Part shown: piece by piece, positions 1 to 6,052 of the stretch
Layout of the letters: each line of letters starts with the position of its first letter
Numbering within the stretch: the stretch's first letter is position 1
Notes under the pieces: model-generated
Databases searched by the model: none
The model's input: the letters and a program-made list of their open reading frames with translations, nothing else
What the model was told of the DNA's origin: nothing
DNA from: an uncultured Bacillota bacterium
GTDB taxonomy: Bacteria; Bacillota; Clostridia; Tissierellales; Tissierellaceae
Reading direction: 5' to 3'
DNA: 6,052 bases
Assembly: GCA_937951995.1 (NCBI GenBank)
Contig: CALGAG010000099.1
Coordinates: 1-6,052 of the forward strand
Position numbers and translations under genes: made by a program

Positions 1-1766
1 AATCCTTCATGATCATTCATTTCCACAATCCTGGCCAGCTCATGCTTGATCTTTTCCTCACGGATAAGCTGCAACTCCAGGCCCTCAGTGTAGAACCTGA
101 ATGCAAAGTCCTTCTCAAAGGCATTTATTGCCTGTTCAGAGGCAATCAGAACATTTCTCAGAAGGTCCTCGACATTATGTCTATTCTCTTCATCAACCTC
201 GATTATTCCAATACCTCCACTGATCCTTTCAATTGAAAGTACTGAATTCAACTCCCTTGACAGGTCTTCACAGAAATCAATCAGCTCATTTCTGTCCTCA
301 TAATCCTTGAGATAAAATATGAAATTATTGCTGTATGCATTGAAAAGCATCCTCTTTCCATCTATACTGAATCTGTTTATTGCCTCTGCAACTCGCCTTG
401 AGAGGTCGTGGGTGTAATGAAATCCGAATGTCATTGTGACCGATTGCATTTCACTTAGATTGATGCCAACTATGGCCTTCTTGTAGCCGTTGCCATTCCC
501 AAACTCCTGCTTAAGGAGTTTTTCCAGATACCTTAGGTTGTAGAGACCGGTTATGTCATCGTGCTCACTCTGGAACTTGAACTCATTTTCAGCCCTTTTC
601 CTCTTTGTTATATCAAGGATTATCCCTTCAAGGGCAACCACTTCACCATCCTGGTTATAGACACCTTCTCCCATTTCAAGTACCCACCTGCGTTCACCCT
701 TTGCGGTTGTTATTTCATATTCATACTCGAAGATTCCCTTTTCCCTTATGACACTGGCCCACTTTTCCCTAAGGGGTTTTCTGTATTCCTCTATGATCAG
801 GTCAACAAATGCAAGCTTGGAATTATCAATAATGTCTTCAGGCTTGTATCCAGTTAGTCTCTCACATCCCTGGGAAATGAATCTCATGGTCCAGCCTGGT
901 TTATATTCACTTCTGTAGGCCATGCCAGGAAGATGTGAAAGTAGAACAGACTTTGCCCTTTCACTTTCCTGAAGTTCCATCTCAATGCCTTTTCTCCTTG
1001 AAATGTCCTGTATAAGGCATATATGGTTAAACTTTCCCCCATTTGATGGACTTAACCTTGATACAACAATGTGGACCCATACTGGTGATCCGTCTTTTCT
1101 GATGTAGCGCTTGTCCATTGAGTATCCTTCTGTCTCTCCATTGATAAATCTTCTGTATTTTGGGAGCTCTTCCTTCAGATCCTCCGGATGGGTTATTTCA
1201 GCCCAGCCAAGGTTCAGAAGGTCTTCCTTTGATCTTCCTGTTATTTTTTCAAAGGTTGGATTTATCAAAGCATGCTCCATGTTGTCATCATCACTTGAAC
1301 CACCATAGGAAATTGTAATTCCTATGGGAGCATTGTTAAAGAGGGAGTCAAAGGTAACACTTTTTTCTTCAAGGTTTGATTCAATTGCATTTAAGATTTC
1401 TCTTTGTTTCAGATGAATCTCTATTCTTAGCTTAAGGGTCTCCATCTGTATTGGCTTTCTGATGTAGTCAACTGCTCCCATCAAGAGACCCTTTATCTCG
1501 TTTTCAAGCTCATCATAGTTTGTCAGGATTATTATCCTTAGATTACTCTTTTCCTTTTCTTCCTTTACAGCTTGAATCACCTGGAAGCCATCCATATTGG
1601 GCATGTTAAGGTCAAGGATCACAAGATCGATATCCGGTTCCCTTTCAATGACGGCAAGTGCCTCCAAACCATCATTTGCCAAGATGGTTTCATATTCTGA
1701 AAGCATACTTTGAATTATCATCCGGTCCGTTGCAGAATCATCCACAATAAGTATTTTTGCAGCCAT
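1..1766 (-). CDS. Response regulator: REC-PAS-PAS-degenerate GGDEF-(EAL), C-terminus cut by window edge
   Basis: Cytoplasmic response regulator predicted to control cyclic-di-GMP; 588 residues lie in the window and the frame is open at the edge. The receiver (about 4-118) is intact: acid pair D9/D10, phosphoacceptor D52 in LDLNMPNMDG, T82 and K104-P105. PAS1 (about 139-256) has the clostridial pattern NPTFEKITG, THPEDL and KRYIRKDGSPVWV; PAS2 (about 274-388) has GCERLTGY and ends in DITKRK. The GGDEF-like domain (about 399-560) is degenerate: the signature is YSNNF (478-482), and the metal-binding segment reads INLSEM (435-440), so both usual Asp are gone. Residues 561-588 (KIKHELARIVEMND) match the helix that normally opens an EAL domain, but the EAL catalytic core lies outside, so phosphodiesterase activity is inferred. 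There is no DNA-binding domain. The gene starts 28 bp after the hybrid kinase, so it is probably co-transcribed and its phosphorelay partner. Its absence of a stop fits truncation by the window, not a broken gene. Confidence 0.9.
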   Translation of the reverse strand, partial: MAAKILIVDDSATDRMIIQSMLSEYETILANDGLEALAVIEREPDIDLVILDLNMPNMDGFQVIQAVKEEKEKSNLRIIILTNYDELENEIKGLLMGAVDYIRKPIQMETLKLRIEIHLKQREILNAIESNLEEKSVTFDSLFNNAPIGITISYGGSSDDDNMEHALINPTFEKITGRSKEDLLNLGWAEITHPEDLKEELPKYRRFINGETEGYSMDKRYIRKDGSPVWVHIVVSRLSPSNGGKFNHICLIQDISRRKGIEMELQESERAKSVLLSHLPGMAYRSEYKPGWTMRFISQGCERLTGYKPEDIIDNSKLAFVDLIIEEYRKPLREKWASVIREKGIFEYEYEITTAKGERRWVLEMGEGVYNQDGEVVALEGIILDITKRKRAENEFKFQSEHDDITGLYNLRYLEKLLKQEFGNGNGYKKAIVGINLSEMQSVTMTFGFHYTHDLSRRVAEAINRFSIDGKRMLFNAYSNNFIFYLKDYEDRNELIDFCEDLSRELNSVLSIERISGGIGIIEVDEENRHNVEDLLRNVLIASEQAINAFEKDFAFRFYTEGLELQLIREEKIKHELARIVEMNDHEG

Positions 1767-1779
1767 AAACATCCCCCTT
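1767..1779 (-). promoter_or_regulatory. Ribosome binding site deciding the response regulator start
   Basis: On the minus strand AAGGGGG (1779-1773) precedes two in-frame ATG codons, at 1772 and 1766. The first abuts the Shine-Dalgarno sequence with no spacer. The second has a 6-nt spacer and begins the canonical receiver N-terminus MAAKILIVDD. The start at 1766 is therefore preferred. Confidence 0.7.
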
Positions 1780-1794
1780 GTGATTAAGCCATCT

Positions 1795-4674
1795 TTATAG
1801 GCTCTTAAGCCTTTTATCAATTTCCTTCATTACATTCTCAAAGACAAGTGAAAACTCATTTCCAATTCTCTCAACTATTTCCACTTTTTCCTCTTCCAAG
1901 GCCCTCTGAAGGTCTTTGGCCAGGTCATAAAGCCTTGTTGCACCGATGGTAGCAGAGCTGCTCTTAAGCTTGTGCATAAGACCGGCTGCTTCCCTGTAGT
2001 CCTCACTATTAATCATATCATTAAACAATGATAAAGTCTCCATGTTTTCATCCCTATACTGCCCTAAAACCTTATGGTACAGATCGCTGCTTCCACCCAT
2101 GTTCCTGATGCCAGCTGAAGTATCCAGGTAAGTTTCTTCATCTTGTACATCCACCTGGTCACGATTGATATAGGTCTGGACCATCTCAATGAACATGTCA
2201 GGGTCAAAGGGCTTGCTGATATATCCATCAATTCCACTCTCCCTGCATTTTTCCTCTACACCTAGAACCACATCTGCAGTCATGGCAATTATTGGTACAT
2301 CCCCAGATTCCTTCCTGATTTCAACTGCTGCATCATATCCGTTCATAAGGGGCATATGGAGGTCCATCAGAATCAAATCTATCCTGTCACGGTTGGCCCT
2401 GAAGGCTTCAACACCCTCCTGTCCATTCAGGGCTGTGATTGTCTCTATCCCCACCTGGTCCAGAAGACTTCTTGCAATCATCTGGTTTGTGGTATTATCC
2501 TCAACAACAAGTACACAGCCTGAATTCATTCCAACCTCGGTCTTTGCCATGGAGATTTTCTCACCAGACTCATCCGGTATAATATTCAAGGTGTCGAGAA
2601 TTCCATCTAGAAGAACAGATGGGATTATGGGCTTACCTATTCCTATGTCTATATTCCTTTCCTGAACCAGGTCAAAGAGGTCATCCCTCATCATGGGCAG
2701 GAGCATTATTATCCTGGGCATCTTGGCAAGACTTCTGTTTCTTCTCAGTTCCTCCACAAAGAGGAAGGCATCATTTGTTGTTGAGTCATAATCGACTATG
2801 AAAAGGTCATATGCCTTTGAGAATACCCCATCAGGAGCTTCAAGCATCCTTACAGCACTGTCTGGGGAACTGGTTATTTCACATTCCATGCCAAAGGAGC
2901 CCAGGTAGGATTCAATAAGGTTCATATTGGTACCCGATTTCTCAAGGATCAAGGTCTTTATGTCCTCAAAATGTCTGGCTGAAAATACCTTGAGGTATTC
3001 ACTTTCACTTTCCTCATCCACCTTAAGGGAAAGGTTCACAATAAAGGTTGATCCCTCTCCCTGAGTGCTGTAGACCTGGATTTTCCCATCCATCATGTCC
3101 ACAAGGTTTTTCACTATGGAAAGTCCAAGGCCTGACCCTCCAAACCTCCTGTTTATGGAGGTGTCTCCCTGAACAAATGGCATGAACAGATTATCAACCT
3201 GGTCCCGGCTCATTCCGATGCCAGTGTCTCGTATTGTAAATGCAATGTGGCAGGTGTCATTCTCCTTTGCCACAAGCTTTATGTCAAGGGAAACCTCCCC
3301 GCTATTTGTAAACTTGGCAGAGTTGTTCAAAAGGTTCAGAAGGACCTGCTCAATCCTCTTGGAATCTCCAAAGTACCAGTTTGCAAGCTGTGGATCCTTT
3401 GATAGCCTGAATCCTATTCCCTGCTCCTCTATCTTGTATGTGGCAATGCTCACCACATCCTGGATTACCCTGTCCAAATTGAAGGACACTATCTCAAGCT
3501 CCACCTTTCCAGACTCAATCTTGGAATAATCCAGGATATCATTGACTATGCTCAGCATATTGTTAGAGGCCTGGGTAATTCTTTCTGTGTAGGTTTTCTG
3601 AGTTGGTGACAGGCCTGTCTTTTTCAGGAGATATGACATCCCCGTTATTGCATTTAGGGGGGTCCTGATTTCATGGGACATCCTTGCAAGGAAGCTTGAC
3701 TTGAACTCATTGGCCTCCTCCGCTTCCCTCTTAGCCTTTTCCAGGTCTTCCTGGACCTGTTTCCTGACGGTGATCTCACTTCTGAGCTTGATGTTCCAAT
3801 AGAAGGAAACCCCCAGAATTGAAGCCATCAAAAGACCTATCATTGCAACAACACGGATTATGCCACTGTAGTCAACATGGGTGTCCAGCCCGATCCACCT
3901 GTTGTTGATTGCAATCCTTTCCTCCTGGGAAATGGACCCTACAGCCTTGTCCAAGATGCTTACAAGTTGGGGCCAATCCTTCCTGACCGCAAAGTGAAGA
4001 CCCTGGTCCTCCTCAGCCTGAAAGGCTGTGAATCTTAGGTTGGTTAGGCCAGTGGACCGTATAAGGTAATTTGTGGTTGCAATGTTTCCAACAAATGCCC
4101 TTTCAGTGCCGTTGGCTACTGCTGTCAAAGCATTCTCTACAGAGTCATACAGGCTTAGGTTGATCTCAGGCTGGGATAAAAGGTAGCTGTGGTGGGAGCT
4201 GTTTCTCTGGACTGCAACGGTTAGACCCTCAAGGTCGTCCATGCTGGTGATGTCCGTATCACTCTCTCTTGTGACAAGAACCCTCTTGAACTCATAGTAT
4301 TGGTGGGAAAAGAGGAAGTGTTCCTCCCTTTCAGAAGTTTTTGAGATTGCTGGGAGCATGTCCACCTCACCGGAAAGGGCCAAATCATAGGCCTGTGGCC
4401 AGGTCAGATTTTCCCTGACAGTAAAGACAAGTCCTGTCCTTTCGCTTATCAGGTTAAGGTAATCAGCAGTTATTCCCTTGTAGCTGCCGTCTTCATCAAT
4501 AAACTCAAAGGGGACAAAGAGTGGGTCCACACCCATTGTTATCTCAGGGTGTTCCTGGATAAACCGGCTCTCCTCCGGGGTCAGGTCCAGGTCCAGCTCA
4601 GATGCTGATACGGGTATGGATAGTATGTAGGTAAGCAGTATGCATAAGCTAAGAAAGAATCCATTCTTTTTCAT
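1795..4674 (-). CDS. BvgS/EvgS-like hybrid sensor histidine kinase (VFT-TM-HisKA-HATPase-pseudoREC-REC-Hpt)
   Basis: Membrane sensor kinase, 959 residues. A signal peptide (1-24, likely cut after PVSA) precedes an extracytoplasmic Venus-flytrap domain of the SBP_bac_3 type (about 35-260), with the first-lobe TSER motif (113-116) that in amino-acid-binding proteins carries the ligand carboxylate-binding Arg. One membrane helix (about 271-293) and a short coiled coil lead to HisKA with SHEIRTPLN, phospho-His H334. The HATPase has its N box (NLLNNSAKFT, 447-456), DTGIG (483-487) and GGSGLGL (512-518). A first receiver (571-697) is degenerate. The second (720-833) is intact: E725/D726, D771, T799, K821. 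The C-terminal Hpt has H901 in MHKLKSSS. There is no PAS or HAMP between membrane and kinase, unlike BvgS. The start is supported by AAAGGAG at 4688-4682, 7 nt upstream. The stop is 28 bp before the response regulator, its likely phosphate acceptor. The ligand is not known; no transporter gene lies nearby. Confidence 0.95.
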   Translation of the reverse strand: MKKNGFFLSLCILLTYILSIPVSASELDLDLTPEESRFIQEHPEITMGVDPLFVPFEFIDEDGSYKGITADYLNLISERTGLVFTVRENLTWPQAYDLALSGEVDMLPAISKTSEREEHFLFSHQYYEFKRVLVTRESDTDITSMDDLEGLTVAVQRNSSHHSYLLSQPEINLSLYDSVENALTAVANGTERAFVGNIATTNYLIRSTGLTNLRFTAFQAEEDQGLHFAVRKDWPQLVSILDKAVGSISQEERIAINNRWIGLDTHVDYSGIIRVVAMIGLLMASILGVSFYWNIKLRSEITVRKQVQEDLEKAKREAEEANEFKSSFLARMSHEIRTPLNAITGMSYLLKKTGLSPTQKTYTERITQASNNMLSIVNDILDYSKIESGKVELEIVSFNLDRVIQDVVSIATYKIEEQGIGFRLSKDPQLANWYFGDSKRIEQVLLNLLNNSAKFTNSGEVSLDIKLVAKENDTCHIAFTIRDTGIGMSRDQVDNLFMPFVQGDTSINRRFGGSGLGLSIVKNLVDMMDGKIQVYSTQGEGSTFIVNLSLKVDEESESEYLKVFSARHFEDIKTLILEKSGTNMNLIESYLGSFGMECEITSSPDSAVRMLEAPDGVFSKAYDLFIVDYDSTTNDAFLFVEELRRNRSLAKMPRIIMLLPMMRDDLFDLVQERNIDIGIGKPIIPSVLLDGILDTLNIIPDESGEKISMAKTEVGMNSGCVLVVEDNTTNQMIARSLLDQVGIETITALNGQEGVEAFRANRDRIDLILMDLHMPLMNGYDAAVEIRKESGDVPIIAMTADVVLGVEEKCRESGIDGYISKPFDPDMFIEMVQTYINRDQVDVQDEETYLDTSAGIRNMGGSSDLYHKVLGQYRDENMETLSLFNDMINSEDYREAAGLMHKLKSSSATIGATRLYDLAKDLQRALEEEKVEIVERIGNEFSLVFENVMKEIDKRLKSL

Positions 4675-4767
4675 GTAATTTCTCCTTTATTATATCCCAA
4701 ACACTGCTCTCCTCTAGGTTCAACTTCCCCTTAGAACTTTTAATCATTATGTAAACTTTCTTGCTTT

Positions 4768-4797
4768 ATTATACTATTTTACTACATTTTACCCCAA
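4768..4797 (-). promoter_or_regulatory. Candidate sigma-A-type promoter of the kinase/response-regulator operon
   Basis: On the minus strand a perfect -10 TATAAT (4773-4768) lies 18 nt downstream of a weak -35 TTGGGG (4797-4792), in the AT-rich gap between the terminator of the upstream gene and the kinase start. Transcription would begin near 4761, giving a leader of about 87 nt. The -35 matches the consensus at only three positions, and such AT-rich DNA yields chance -10 matches, so this is tentative. No operator or riboswitch is evident in the leader. Confidence 0.4.
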
Positions 4798-4860
4798 TTA
4801 TGCCCATTTAACAACATTTATGTTGATCATAGGCATATTTTAATCCTAATTTTATTTCTA

Positions 4861-4909
4861 CACAAATAAACGAGCCTTCTCATGCACAATTCATGCTCAA
4901 GAAGGCTCG
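4861..4909 (-). terminator. Intrinsic terminator after the secreted stalk-domain gene
   Basis: A perfect 10-bp inverted repeat, CGAGCCTTCT (4909-4900 on the minus strand) and AGAAGGCTCG (4880-4871), encloses a 19-nt loop and is followed on the minus strand by TTTATTTGTG. It begins 11 nt after the TAG stop of the upstream gene. The other strand has no T-run after the hairpin, so it acts on minus-strand transcripts. It separates the secreted-protein gene from the signalling operon, although the interrupted T-run may allow some read-through. Confidence 0.8.
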
Positions 4910-4920
4910 CCAAGGAGAAA

Positions 4921-5898
4921 CTATTCAGAAATTATCACGCTACCGTTTTCATATATTTCAATATTGGCCTGGAGAACCTGGTCTGCAAAGGACAGTGGAA
5001 CATAGGTGGTTCCATCAACTATAACAGGTGCGGTCTCAAGCTTTATAAGCATCCTGGCAAAATTGTAAACATTTCTTCCTATTGTAAGTGTTGACCAGTT
5101 TGTTCCCCTTAGGACCTCGACGGACTTTTCCTCCCCATTCCAGGTCACTTCAAAGCCAAGGGCCTCTGCAACCATTCTTAGGGGAATCATCCTTACCCCA
5201 TCATCTGTGGTTATGACCTCTTCTGTAAGGACAATGGATGCTTGTGGAGTTTCCACTTCCCTTTCAGACATAACTATTACCTTGTGTGGTGTTGTCTGTC
5301 CAGGATAGGATGTCATTACTATTGAATGGAATACCACAAGGTCCCTTTCATAAATGTCCTCCTTTGTAAGGGCATTGCCTTCAAAATCAACTATCACAGT
5401 TTCATCCCCAATATTCAGGACCAGTGAACCGTCTGCGCTCAGAAGGTTTTCGTCAAAGTATTCAACATATGTTGAGTGTTCAGCCCCATCATGCAATACA
5501 ATCACATCCGGCCCAAGTAGAGGCGGATAGCTAAGTGCCATTACAGTTGACTTGTGGTAGATCACCGAAACCTCCATGCCTACCTCAATATCTTCGATTG
5601 TTGCCCTTTCCATGTTCTTCTCACTTAAGAGAAGCAGGTCCTCGTGTATATATGCATAGAGGGCATCAAGACCTTCATCAGTATCCTTCTTGACAAGGAT
5701 CCTGTGGGAATCCTGGGTTTCCTCAATCTCCTCGACAACTCCCTCAAACCTTATATACTCAAACTCCTGGTCTTCAATTGGTGCTGATATGGGAACCACC
5801 TCGGCCTCCTCCGCTTCATTTGCAAAGGCCAATGAGCCTCCTGTAAGGACCATTGCAAGGCTAAGTCCAAGTGATGCTATTCTTTTAAATCTAAACAT
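4921..5898 (-). CDS. Exported protein with C-terminal copper-amine-oxidase-N-terminal-like (Cu_amine_oxidN1) domain
   Basis: Predicted exported envelope protein of 325 residues. It opens with a signal peptide: basic MFRFKR, hydrophobic core, likely cleavage after LAFA at residue 26. The acidic mature protein has two related beta-rich segments (about 46-137 and 141-210), each ending in a V-x-Y/F-H...VM..SYP...VIV pattern. The C-terminal part (about 220-325) matches the Cu_amine_oxidN1 family: MIPLRMVAEALGFEVTWNG (237-255), then VDGTTYVPLSF (294-304). Despite the family name there is no amine oxidase catalytic domain; in Clostridia the domain occurs in many secreted or wall-associated proteins and usually has no proven function. 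There is no LPXTG anchor, SLH domain or lipobox. The start is supported by GAGGAGG (5913-5907), 8 nt upstream of ATG. It has its own promoter and terminator, so it is probably monocistronic. A link to the neighbouring kinase is not shown. Confidence 0.85.
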   Translation of the reverse strand: MFRFKRIASLGLSLAMVLTGGSLAFANEAEEAEVVPISAPIEDQEFEYIRFEGVVEEIEETQDSHRILVKKDTDEGLDALYAYIHEDLLLLSEKNMERATIEDIEVGMEVSVIYHKSTVMALSYPPLLGPDVIVLHDGAEHSTYVEYFDENLLSADGSLVLNIGDETVIVDFEGNALTKEDIYERDLVVFHSIVMTSYPGQTTPHKVIVMSEREVETPQASIVLTEEVITTDDGVRMIPLRMVAEALGFEVTWNGEEKSVEVLRGTNWSTLTIGRNVYNFARMLIKLETAPVIVDGTTYVPLSFADQVLQANIEIYENGSVIISE

Positions 5899-5931
5899 TT
5901 CCTTTCCCTCCTCAATTATTCTGACAAGTCC

Positions 5932-5962
5932 ATTATAGCAAGGAGATTCCCCTTAATGGTAA
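5932..5962 (-). promoter_or_regulatory. Extended -10 promoter of the secreted stalk-domain gene
   Basis: The minus strand carries TGCTATAAT (5940-5932), a consensus -10 with the extended TGn element. A partial -35, TTACCA (5962-5957; four of six consensus bases), lies 19 nt upstream. The extended -10 could compensate for the long spacer. Transcription would begin near 5925, giving a leader of about 27 nt that contains the strong GAGGAGG ribosome binding site. Confidence 0.6.
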
Positions 5963-5997
5963 CAGAAGAGTGACAAAGGGATTAAAAAACGGTTAAC

Positions 5998-6022
5998 AAA
6001 AAAGAGCAGGTTTCCCTGCCCT
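5998..6022 (-). terminator. Intrinsic terminator with GAAA tetraloop, ending the upstream transcript
   Basis: On the minus strand AGGGCAGG-GAAA-CCTGCTCT forms an 8-bp stem (6022-6015 with 6010-6003) including one G-U pair, capped by a stable GNRA-type GAAA loop. A run of T follows (6003-5998, its first base paired in the stem). The plus-strand version would have an A-C mismatch and no T-run, so it serves minus-strand transcripts entering from beyond 6052. It insulates the secreted-protein gene from whatever lies upstream. Confidence 0.8.
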
Positions 6023-6027
6023 AATTG

Positions 6028-6052
6028 TTACTTGTCCATATGGATATCCATC
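6028..6052 (-). CDS. Possible last codons of an upstream gene (fragment)
   Basis: One minus-strand frame reads MDIHMDK and stops with TAA at 6030-6028, five bases before the stem of the terminator. That spacing is typical for a gene end. Only seven complete codons are visible, so nothing can be said about the product. A second frame stops with TAG at 6023-6021, inside the terminator stem, and cannot be excluded. The call rests on position alone. Confidence 0.3.

Noticed and set aside
561..1308. Plus-strand ORFs at 561-857 and 1111-1308
   Set aside because: They are antisense to the PAS domains of the response regulator, which runs uninterrupted for 588 codons on the minus strand. No plausible domain was seen in them.
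2189..2665. 158-codon plus-strand ORF inside the kinase gene
   Set aside because: It lies wholly antisense to the receiver-domain part of the kinase, whose motifs are unmistakable. It has no recognisable domain and its composition is that of complementary receiver codons.
3182..3529. 115-codon plus-strand ORF antisense to the HATPase region
   Set aside because: It is the reverse complement of conserved kinase motifs (N box, DTGIG), so its openness is explained by the real gene.
4686..4693. Second TATAAT (minus strand) just upstream of the kinase ribosome binding site
   Set aside because: The only -35-like sequence, TTGAAC, is 23 nt away, too far. A start there would leave almost no room for the Shine-Dalgarno sequence.
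4882..5094. 70-codon plus-strand ORF across the terminator and the 3' end of the secreted-protein gene
   Set aside because: It is antisense to the Cu_amine_oxidN1 domain and would start within the terminator hairpin, with no ribosome binding site.
5998..6022. GGGCAGGGAAACC resembling part of a c-di-GMP-I (GEMM) riboswitch core
   Set aside because: The rest of the aptamer (the CACGCA segment, second stem and tetraloop receptor) is absent. The sequence is fully explained as a GAAA-loop terminator hairpin.

Overview
The window looks like chromosomal DNA from a low-to-moderate GC anaerobic Firmicute, most likely class Clostridia. Four things point there: strong AGGAGG-type ribosome binding sites, heavy use of AGG/AGA arginine codons, a secreted protein with a copper-amine-oxidase-N-terminal-like domain, and a response regulator of the REC-PAS-PAS-GGDEF-EAL type common in Clostridia. 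Genus cannot be assigned from sequence reading alone. All genes run on the minus strand, so the text below follows transcription from high to low coordinates.

At the right edge (about 5998-6052) are probably the last few codons of an upstream gene, followed by a good intrinsic terminator with a GAAA tetraloop. Next is a monocistronic gene (5898-4921) with an extended -10 promoter. It encodes a 325-residue exported protein with two tandem beta-rich repeats and a C-terminal Cu_amine_oxidN1-type domain, and it ends at a second hairpin terminator (4909-4871).

An AT-rich intergenic region follows, with a plausible promoter. It leads into a two-gene signalling operon. The first gene (4674-1795) is a 959-residue BvgS/EvgS-like hybrid sensor kinase: signal peptide, extracytoplasmic Venus-flytrap (SBP_bac_3) domain, one membrane segment, HisKA, HATPase, degenerate receiver, intact receiver, Hpt. 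Only 28 bp downstream, the second gene (1766 to the left edge, incomplete) is a response regulator with an intact receiver, two PAS domains, a GGDEF domain whose active site is destroyed, and the first residues of what should be an EAL phosphodiesterase domain.

The simplest reading is that a small extracellular solute binds the kinase. Phosphate would then pass His334 to Asp771 to His901 to Asp52 of the response regulator, and the output would be a change in cyclic-di-GMP level. No RNA gene, CRISPR array, insertion sequence or integrase was seen. The parts belong to known families. The unusual points are the lost GGDEF active site, the pseudo-receiver, the altered ligand-site residue in the sensor and the internal duplication in the secreted protein.
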